NCBI GenBank assembly: GCA_963817065.1
Contig: CAWFMO010000001.1
Location: forward strand, 248,001 to 312,000
Origin: CAWFMO01 sp963817065
Lineage (GTDB): Bacteria; Actinomycetota; Thermoleophilia; Solirubrobacterales; 70-9
DNA: 64,000 nt
Direction of reading: 5' to 3'
Under the pieces are notes generated by a model. That model was not told where the DNA came from and made no database searches. It worked only from the letters and a program-made list of their open reading frames with translations. Positions within the stretch are counted from its first letter, which is position 1; every line of letters begins with the position of its first letter. The position numbers and the translations under genes were made by a program. Of the stretch, positions 58,367-64,000 are shown piece by piece.

Positions 58367-59317
58367 ATGGAGGCCGCAACCACGATCGAACCGATCAGCC
58401 GCGAGCAGATCGCCGAGGCCGCTGAGCGGATCGCCGGCCGCGCCCGTCGCACCTCGGTCATCGACCTCGAGCCGGGCGCCTTCGGGCTCGACTGCGCACT
58501 GTCGCTGAAGCTCGAGCAGCACCAGCTCTCGGGCTCGTTCAAATGGCGCGGGACCATGAACGCGATGCTCTCGGCGGAGATCCCCGAGGCCGGCGTCGTC
58601 GCCGCCTCAGGCGGCAACTTCGCCGCCGCCGTCTCGCTCGCCGCCGAACAGCTCGGAGTGCCGGCGGCGATCTTCGTCCCCGAGTCCTCACCCACGGCGA
58701 AGCTCGATCGCGTCCGCGACGGCGGCGCCGAGCTCGTGGTCGGCGGAGCCTTCTACGACGACGCCCTCGCCGCGAGCCGCCGCCGCGCCGAGGAGAGCGG
58801 CGCGCTCTTCCTCCACGCCTTCGATCAGCCCGAGGTCGTCGCCGGCCAGGGCACCTGCGGCCGCGAGCTCGCCGAGCAGCGCCCCGAGCTCGACACGGTG
58901 GTCGTATCCGCCGGCGGCGCCGGGCTCGCCGGCGGGATCGCGAGCTGGTATCGCGACGACCTGCGCGTCGTCGCGGTCGAGTCCGAGCGCACCGCAAGCC
59001 TCCACGCCGCCCTCGCCGCCGGGAGGCCGGTCGATGTCGAGGTCGGCGGGATCGCCGCCGACTCGCTCGGCGCCGCGCGGGTGGGCCGCTACGGCTTCGA
59101 TGCCGCCCGGCGCTGGGTCGACGAATCCGTGCTCGTCACCGACGAGGCGATCCGCGCCGCCCAGCTCGAGCTCTGGCGCCGCGCCCGCGTCGCCTGTGAG
59201 CCGGCCTCCGCCGCGACCCTCGCCGCCCTGCTCAGCGGCGCCTACCGGCCCGCCAAGAACGAGCGCGTCGCATTGGTCATCTCCGGCGGCAACCTCGATC
59301 CCGCCGACCTCTCCTGA
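58367..59317 (+). CDS. Threonine/serine dehydratase-like PLP enzyme
   Basis: 316 residues from ATG 58367 (in-frame GTG 58355 is an alternative). Fold-type II PLP motifs: the Lys in QLSGSFKWRGTMNAM, SGGNFAAAVSLAA binding the substrate carboxylate, phosphate loop SAGGAGLAGGIAS, and VISGGNLDPADL at the end. Typical of catabolic threonine dehydratase or serine racemase family; no ACT domain, so no allosteric isoleucine control. Divergent from the CSLREA gene. Confidence 0.88.
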   Translation: MEAATTIEPISREQIAEAAERIAGRARRTSVIDLEPGAFGLDCALSLKLEQHQLSGSFKWRGTMNAMLSAEIPEAGVVAASGGNFAAAVSLAAEQLGVPAAIFVPESSPTAKLDRVRDGGAELVVGGAFYDDALAASRRRAEESGALFLHAFDQPEVVAGQGTCGRELAEQRPELDTVVVSAGGAGLAGGIASWYRDDLRVVAVESERTASLHAALAAGRPVDVEVGGIAADSLGAARVGRYGFDAARRWVDESVLVTDEAIRAAQLELWRRARVACEPASAATLAALLSGAYRPAKNERVALVISGGNLDPADLS

Positions 59318-59333
59318 TCGCTCTCGGTCGAGC

Positions 59334-59576
59334 CTAGGCCGCCTCGCGGAGCACCCGCCACCCCTCGCTCGTCACTGCGACGTGGAGCCCGCCGTCGGGG
59401 CCGCGGCGCTCGGTCACCAGCCCGTGGTTGACCGCGCGCTTCAACGCCCGCCGCCGGTCGCGGTGGCTGCGGCGCGGGAGGGCGGCGAGCAGCTCCGGCG
59501 CCGGGCAGTAGCCATCGTCTGCGAGCCCGCGGGCGGCTTCGAGGACATGGTGGTCGGTGAGCCTTGGCAGCGGCAT
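59334..59576 (-). CDS. Small winged-helix-like protein
   Basis: 80 residues: HHVLEAARGLADDGYCPAPELLAALPRRSHRDRRRALKRAVNHGLVTERR (in parts), then GGLHVAVTSEGWRVLREA. The pattern helix-helix-helix-wing, with the final EGWRVL helix, resembles small winged-helix regulators. Basic in the middle. Convergent with the dehydratase gene; the next SDR gene upstream stops 29 bases before it. Family not recognised. Confidence 0.6.
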   Translation of the reverse strand: MPLPRLTDHHVLEAARGLADDGYCPAPELLAALPRRSHRDRRRALKRAVNHGLVTERRGPDGGLHVAVTSEGWRVLREAA

Positions 59577-59605
59577 CGCCCGCTCGACGATACGGACGCG
59601 GGTGG

Positions 59606-60460
59606 CTAGCTCATCGACCTGCGCGCCACCGCGACCATCCGGTCGTTGGCCTTGCGCATCGCAAACTCGTATGGCCAGGCGAACTTGCGCTGGACGAAGT
59701 GGCCGAAGCGGACGTCGTTCGAGGTGTAGACCATGTAGCGCCCCCTCTTGATCCCCTTGATGATCGAGGCGGCGACGCTATCGGGGGACTTGGCGCGCTT
59801 CTCGAACAGCGCGATCATCTTCTTCATCCGCGGGGTCTCGCGGTCGACGCCGACGATCTCGACCGTGTTGACGAGCGGGGTCCGCACGCCGCCGGGGACG
59901 ACGAGGCTGACGCCGATCCCGTGGCGAGCGAGGTCGAAGCGCAGCACCTCGGAGACGCCGCGGAGGCCGAACTTGGTCGCGCTGTATGCGGCGTGCCAGG
60001 GGAAGCCGAAGAGGCCCGCGGCCGAGGAGACGTTGACGAGGTGCCCGCCGCGCCCGGCCTCGATCATCGGCGGCATCGTGGTCTCGATCACGCTGATCGG
60101 GCCCATCAGGTTGATGTCGACGAGGCGCTGCCAGTGCTCGTGCTCGAGGTTCTCGACCGATCCCCAGGTCGAGATCCCGGCGATGTTCATCACCACGTCC
60201 ATGCTGCCGTGCCCTGCATGAATCTCGTCGGTGAGCCTGACCACGTCTTCGTGGTCAGAGACATCCGCGGCGGCCGCGGTGCTCACCGTTCCGCCGTTCC
60301 CCTTGATCTGCTCGGCCACCTCCGCGAGCCGCTCCCCCTGGATGTCGGTGAGAAAGAGGTTCGCGCCCTCGGCCGCCGCGGCGATCGCGGTCGCGCGGCC
60401 GATTCCGCTGGCAGCGCCGGTGATCAGCGTCTTCTTCCCCGTCAGGTCGTTGATCGCCAT
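59606..60460 (-). CDS. Short-chain dehydrogenase/reductase
   Basis: 284 residues. TGAASGIG cofactor loop, D for NAD(P) selection in LTDIQGERL, NIAG (variant of NNAG), catalytic Ser in VNVSSAAG and YSATK. The C-terminal end (MRKANDRMVAVARRSM) is basic. This type, with a C-terminal KRGRYMVYTSNDVRFGHFVQRK region, is common among mycobacterial and actinobacterial lipid or steroid SDRs. Divergent from the CocE-like gene. Confidence 0.88.
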   Translation of the reverse strand: MAINDLTGKKTLITGAASGIGRATAIAAAAEGANLFLTDIQGERLAEVAEQIKGNGGTVSTAAAADVSDHEDVVRLTDEIHAGHGSMDVVMNIAGISTWGSVENLEHEHWQRLVDINLMGPISVIETTMPPMIEAGRGGHLVNVSSAAGLFGFPWHAAYSATKFGLRGVSEVLRFDLARHGIGVSLVVPGGVRTPLVNTVEIVGVDRETPRMKKMIALFEKRAKSPDSVAASIIKGIKRGRYMVYTSNDVRFGHFVQRKFAWPYEFAMRKANDRMVAVARRSMS

Positions 60461-60514
60461 CCGCGGGCGACAATAGTCCGCCGGGCGCGGACTCGCCGTC
60501 TAGGATGCGCGGCG

Positions 60515-62212
60515 ATGGGCACTCGGCGCTCCTTGGGAGGACTGCTCGCCGTCGCGGCCGTGCTGGCCGTGCCGTCGTCGGCCGCGTCGGCTCCGGTCAC
60601 CGAGAACGCTCGCGTCGCCGCTTCGGACGGGGTGACGCTGCAGACGACCCTGACCGGCGAGGGGCCGATCGCCGCGCGGCCGACGATCGTCGAGTTCAGC
60701 CCCTACGGGCGCAACACCGGCTCGCTCGACGCCGGGCCCGAGTTCAACCATCTGCTCGTCCAGATCCGCGGCACCGGCGACAGCGACGGGCGCTTCGACG
60801 CGCTCGGGCCGCGGACCCAGGCCGACGTCGCCGAGGTCCTCGCCTGGGCTTGCGCCCAGCCGTTCAGCGACGGCAACCTCGGCATCAACGGCTTCTCGGC
60901 GAGCGCGATCACGATCTACAACTCGCTCCATCTCGAGCTGCCCTGCGTGCGCGCCGCGGTCCTCAAGTCCGGGACCTTCGAGCTCTACCGCGACCTGCTC
61001 TCGCCGGGCGGGATCAGCAACATCGTCCCGGGCGCCGGCGTGCTGGCGCTGATCGGCGCCCCGGCGCTGGCCCAGGGCGCCGACCGCCTCGCGCGCAACC
61101 CGGCCTCCGCCCTCGACGCCTCCGCCGGCATCCTCGGCGCCGGGCTCGACGTGCTCAGCCACCAGAGCCTCGATGATTGGTGGCGCGAGCGTGGCTTCCG
61201 CGGCGACGCCAACGACCTGCCGATCCTGATGATCGACGGCTTCTACGACGTCGAGTCGCGCGGGGCCTTCGAGGCCTTCAAGGAGCTGCGCGACGACGGC
61301 GCCGAGCTGACCGTGGTCGGCGCCCACGACGGCTCTCCCGCCGGCGTCGACCCGGGCGTCGGCGAGGCGCGCGCCTGGATGAACCACCACCTGCGCGGGG
61401 TCGACAACGGGGTCGAGGACGGCCCGCCGGTCAAGCTCTGGCTCGCCGACGGCGACCGCGAGGACCTGCTCGCAGGTGAGTTCGTGCGCCGCGACGCCGA
61501 GGATTGGCCGCCGCCGGAGACCGAATGGGAGTCGCTGGCGCTGAGCCCCGAGCGCAGCCTCACGTCCGGCTCGCTCAACGACGGGTCGCTCGCCGCCGAG
61601 CGCCCCGCCGACGCCGTCCAGCAGTCCTACCCGGCGCTGCCCTCGCTTCCGACCAGCAGCGATCCCCACAACACCGCGATCCTCGGCGGCTTCGGCTTCA
61701 ACGCGCTCGCCACCGCGCTGCCGACGCTGACCGAGATGGCGCTCGCCGAGCCGCTCTCCCTCACCTATACGACCCCGCCGCTCGAGTCCGACTGGCTCGC
61801 CGCCGGCCCGGCGAGTCTCGAGCTCCGGCTCGCGAGCACGGCGCCCGAGACCGCGATCTGGGCGGTCGTCTCCGATGTCCACCCCGACGGCACCGCGCAT
61901 CCGATCACGAGCGGGCGGCTGCTGAGCTCCTATCCCGGGGTCGACGATGCGCGCTCGCTGACGTCCGAAGGCGAGATCGTCCAGCCCTACGGCGACTACT
62001 CGGCCAAGACCCCGACGGCGATCGGCGAGCGGCGGCTCTACCGGGTCGAGCTCTGGCCGGCCGGCAACCGCTTCAAGGCCGGGCACCGGATCCGTCTCCA
62101 CGTGCTCGGCGGTTCGGCCGCGTCGCTGCCGACGCTGCCGGGGCTGAACACGATCGAGGTCGGCGGGCCCGAGGGCTCGCGGCTCCTCTTCCCGCGCCTA
62201 CCCGGGGACTAG
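60515..62212 (+). CDS. Secreted CocE/NonD (S15-like) serine hydrolase
   Basis: 565 residues from ATG 60515, with a signal peptide (ends SSAASA). CocE-type alpha/beta hydrolase with a Ser in INGFSASAITIY (GxSxS), an Asp in LMIDGFYDVES, a His in VVGAHDGSPAG, and the C-terminal jelly-roll (PLSLTYTTPPLESDWLAAGPASLELRLAS in parts, IRLHVLGGSAASLP). Family members are X-Pro dipeptidases, cocaine esterases and acyl hydrolases; substrate not predictable. The last 15 bases overlap the convergent GIY-YIG gene. Confidence 0.85.
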   Translation: MGTRRSLGGLLAVAAVLAVPSSAASAPVTENARVAASDGVTLQTTLTGEGPIAARPTIVEFSPYGRNTGSLDAGPEFNHLLVQIRGTGDSDGRFDALGPRTQADVAEVLAWACAQPFSDGNLGINGFSASAITIYNSLHLELPCVRAAVLKSGTFELYRDLLSPGGISNIVPGAGVLALIGAPALAQGADRLARNPASALDASAGILGAGLDVLSHQSLDDWWRERGFRGDANDLPILMIDGFYDVESRGAFEAFKELRDDGAELTVVGAHDGSPAGVDPGVGEARAWMNHHLRGVDNGVEDGPPVKLWLADGDREDLLAGEFVRRDAEDWPPPETEWESLALSPERSLTSGSLNDGSLAAERPADAVQQSYPALPSLPTSSDPHNTAILGGFGFNALATALPTLTEMALAEPLSLTYTTPPLESDWLAAGPASLELRLASTAPETAIWAVVSDVHPDGTAHPITSGRLLSSYPGVDDARSLTSEGEIVQPYGDYSAKTPTAIGERRLYRVELWPAGNRFKAGHRIRLHVLGGSAASLPTLPGLNTIEVGGPEGSRLLFPRLPGD

Positions 62213-62764
62213 CGAGCCGAGCCGCTCGCGCACCGCGTCGAGCCGGACGTGGGCGAAGAGCCCGTAGGCCGGCGGCGGATCGAGCTGGTCGATCAGCCGC
62301 TCGACCCAGAAGCCGCGCTCGCCGTGCAGCAGCCGCGCGCACTCGTCCGCGGAGACCGGCTCGAAGGTCGATTCGCGGAGCTCGGCGGCGGCGGCGTCGA
62401 AGCGGGTCGAGATCCGCTCGAGCCGCTCGGCGCCCCATTCCTCCCAGATCCCCGAGCCCTTTCCGTGGGAGACGCCGTCGCTGTGGGCGACGAAGCCGCA
62501 GGCCGCGAGCTCCTCGGCGCGCTCGCGCTCGGCTTCGCAGGCCGCGCGCGAGCCGCGGAACGCCGGAAGGTCCTCGTAAAGGTCGGGGCGCAGGCGGCGG
62601 GCGAAGCGCTTGACCAGCCGCGCCGACTTGTAGCCGCGCCGGTGCTGCTCGAAGCGCTCCTCGGGACCGCGGGCGCTCGAGCCGACGTAGACCCAGGGCA
62701 GGCGCGGGTCGCGGCGCCGGCCCGCGGCCGGCTCGAGCTCGATCACGTAGACGCGCGAAGCCAT
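62198..62764 (-). CDS. GIY-YIG-like protein
   Basis: 188 residues from ATG 62764. VYVIELEP and, 15-16 residues on, WVYVGSSARGPEERFEQHRRGYKS are the two strands of a GIY-YIG fold, with the later Arg and His (RFEQH) and a possible metal Glu further on (ACEAERERAEELAACGF). The usual GIY/YIG residues are replaced by VYV/VYVG, so nuclease activity is not assured. The C-terminal 80 residues are helical and unassigned. Convergent with the CocE-like gene. Confidence 0.7.
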   Translation of the reverse strand: MASRVYVIELEPAAGRRRDPRLPWVYVGSSARGPEERFEQHRRGYKSARLVKRFARRLRPDLYEDLPAFRGSRAACEAERERAEELAACGFVAHSDGVSHGKGSGIWEEWGAERLERISTRFDAAAAELRESTFEPVSADECARLLHGERGFWVERLIDQLDPPPAYGLFAHVRLDAVRERLGSLVPG

Positions 62765-62875
62765 CCTGTTCTGTTTCAACGCCCGGGTGCCGTCGCCCTG
62801 CCCGCTGTGTGAGATCGGACACACAGCGGCCAAAGCCGTTTCTTCATGCAACCCAGCGCGATAGGGTCGGCGCTG

Positions 62876-64000
62876 ATGCTTGGGTGGATCGCCAACCTGA
62901 CGTGGGAGCGTCCGAAGCTGGTCCTCGCCGCGGTCGGCGTCTTCGCGGTGACGGCGGCCTTCTTCGCCTCCGACGTCGAGAGCCACCTCAAGGCCGCCGG
63001 GTTCACGGACCCGAAGTCGGAGAGCGAGGAGGCGACCCGCCTGCTCCAGGAGCAGCTCGGCTACGACGCGGGGCCGGGCTTCGTCGTCGTCGTCCGCGAC
63101 CCGGACGGCGGCGTGATCGACACAACGCGGGCGCCGCTCCGCAAGGAGGTCGCGCGGCTCGGCGATGAGATCGGCCGGGTGCGCAGCGTCGGCAAGGTCG
63201 TCAGCCCGCTCACCGACCCGGCGGCCGGCGCGACGCTGATCGCCAAGGACGGCGAGTCGCTCGTGATCACCGGCCACCTCTCGGAGGCCGACATCGAGGA
63301 CGAGGGCGGGCGCGTCGCCGAGGACGTCGAGCCGATCCTCGAGTCCTCGAGCCTCGACGTCGCGATGGGCGGCTTCGCGCCGAGCTTCAACGAGGTCAAC
63401 GATCAGACCCGCAAGGACCTGACCAAGGCCGAGCTGATCGCCTTCCCGATCCTCGCGATCCTGCTGCTGATCGTCTTCCGCGGCGTGATCGCGGCGGCGA
63501 TCCCGCTGGTGATCGGGGTGATCTCGATCCTCGGCTCGTTCTTCGTCCTCCGGCTGATGTCGGAGTTCACCGACACCTCTTTGTTCGCGCTCAACATCGC
63601 GACCGGGCTCAGCCTCGGGCTCGCGGTCGACTACGCGCTGTTGCTCGTCTCGCGCTACCGCGAGGAGCTCGCCCGCGACGGGCCCAGCCGCGAGGCGCAC
63701 CGAAAGACGCTCCAGACGGCCGGGCGTACCGTGCTGTTCTCGGGCTTCACGGTCGCGGTCGCGATGGCGGCGCTGGCGTTCATGCCGCAGCGCTTCCTCT
63801 ATTCGATCGCGGTCGCCGGCGCGGCGGTCGGCGTGCTCTCGGCCCTGATCTCGATCCTGCTGGTCGGCGCGCTCCTCGCCCTGCTCGGCGAGCGGATCGA
63901 CGCGCTCTCGATCCGCCGCGGGCCCGCGGTCTCCGACGACTCGGGCGCCTGGAACAGGCTCGCGCGCGGCGTCATGCGCCGGCCGGTGATCATCGCCGTC
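62876..64000 (+). CDS. MMPL-family RND transporter, N-terminal part (runs off window)
   Basis: 375 residues are visible and the frame is open at the window end. TM1 in KLVLAAVGVFAVTAAFFASDV, an extracytoplasmic porter domain (LGYDAGPGFVVVVRDPDGG, GRVRSVGKVVSPLTDP), then the helix bundle with LIAFPILAILLLIVFRGVIAAAIPLVIG (in parts) and GLSLGLAVDYALLLVSRYREEL, the MMPL signature with its conserved Asp-Tyr pair. Exports lipids or siderophores in actinobacteria. ATG 62876 is preferred; an in-frame ATG at 62846 is possible. Confidence 0.92.
   Translation, partial: MLGWIANLTWERPKLVLAAVGVFAVTAAFFASDVESHLKAAGFTDPKSESEEATRLLQEQLGYDAGPGFVVVVRDPDGGVIDTTRAPLRKEVARLGDEIGRVRSVGKVVSPLTDPAAGATLIAKDGESLVITGHLSEADIEDEGGRVAEDVEPILESSSLDVAMGGFAPSFNEVNDQTRKDLTKAELIAFPILAILLLIVFRGVIAAAIPLVIGVISILGSFFVLRLMSEFTDTSLFALNIATGLSLGLAVDYALLLVSRYREELARDGPSREAHRKTLQTAGRTVLFSGFTVAVAMAALAFMPQRFLYSIAVAGAAVGVLSALISILLVGALLALLGERIDALSIRRGPAVSDDSGAWNRLARGVMRRPVIIAV

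Overview
The window is a 64 kb piece of a high-GC, gene-dense actinobacterial chromosome. I infer the class Thermoleophilia (Solirubrobacterales-like). The reasons are an actinobacterial/Bacillus-type SOS box in front of lexA, a 14-subunit nuo operon, a GXHH-type isoleucyl-tRNA synthetase, and many secreted proteins ending in Lys/Cys-rich tails. No sequence search was run, so the lineage is inference. There is no phage, IS transposase, CRISPR array or rRNA. No stretch over about 300 bases lacks a gene. Long antisense reading frames are everywhere because of the GC content and were ignored.

Layout. 1-4.65 kb: two tandem trypsin-like proteases (the first cut by the window edge, the second broken by two frameshifts), a ThyX-type thymidylate synthase, two VOC proteins and an AEC carrier. 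4.66-20.8 kb, minus strand: a secreted M14 carboxypeptidase translationally coupled to nuoN, then nuoM-L-K-J, a plus-strand DUF4242 gene that interrupts the cluster, then nuoI-H-G-F-E-D-C-B-A. nuoC is split into two frames by a small palindromic insertion. Related palindromic elements sit at the ends of five other nuo genes and are translated as odd tails.

20.9-28 kb: membrane protein, flavin reductase, lipoprotein cytochrome c, serS (no normal start codon), a response regulator, msrB, a methyltransferase, a thioesterase, a GH26-like glycosidase, a membrane protein and tRNA-Ser(UGA). 28-34.4 kb: MpsC-like, STAS and NTF2-like proteins, an SDR, a 46-residue membrane peptide and a 618-residue polytopic protein with conserved His motifs, divergent from a MerR regulator and an aldonolactone oxidase. 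34.4-45 kb: secreted beta-helix, TolB/RTX and RTX proteins with basic tails, a polyprenol-phosphate mannosyltransferase, thioredoxin, ileS, a VOC protein, a frameshifted MarR gene and a lipoprotein.

45-56 kb: fumC, an aldehyde dehydrogenase, a SpoIID-like protein, an alanine-racemase-fold enzyme, tRNA-Ser(GCU) followed at once by a GST-like gene, an L,D-transpeptidase, an MBL hydrolase, a wax ester synthase/DGAT, tRNA-Arg(ACG) followed at once by an alpha/beta hydrolase, and tRNA-Leu(GAG). 56-64 kb: lexA with its SOS box and a coupled zinc-ribbon protein, a CSLREA beta-helix protein, a threonine dehydratase-like enzyme, a small winged-helix-like protein, an SDR, a CocE/S15-type hydrolase, a GIY-YIG-like protein and the start of an MMPL transporter.

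Together the genes describe an aerobic heterotroph: complex I, fumarase, acyl-CoA/wax ester metabolism, redox repair and an elaborate secreted surface proteome. Frame or start problems in four genes (protease 2, nuoC, serS, marR) may be real decay or assembly errors and need read-level checking.
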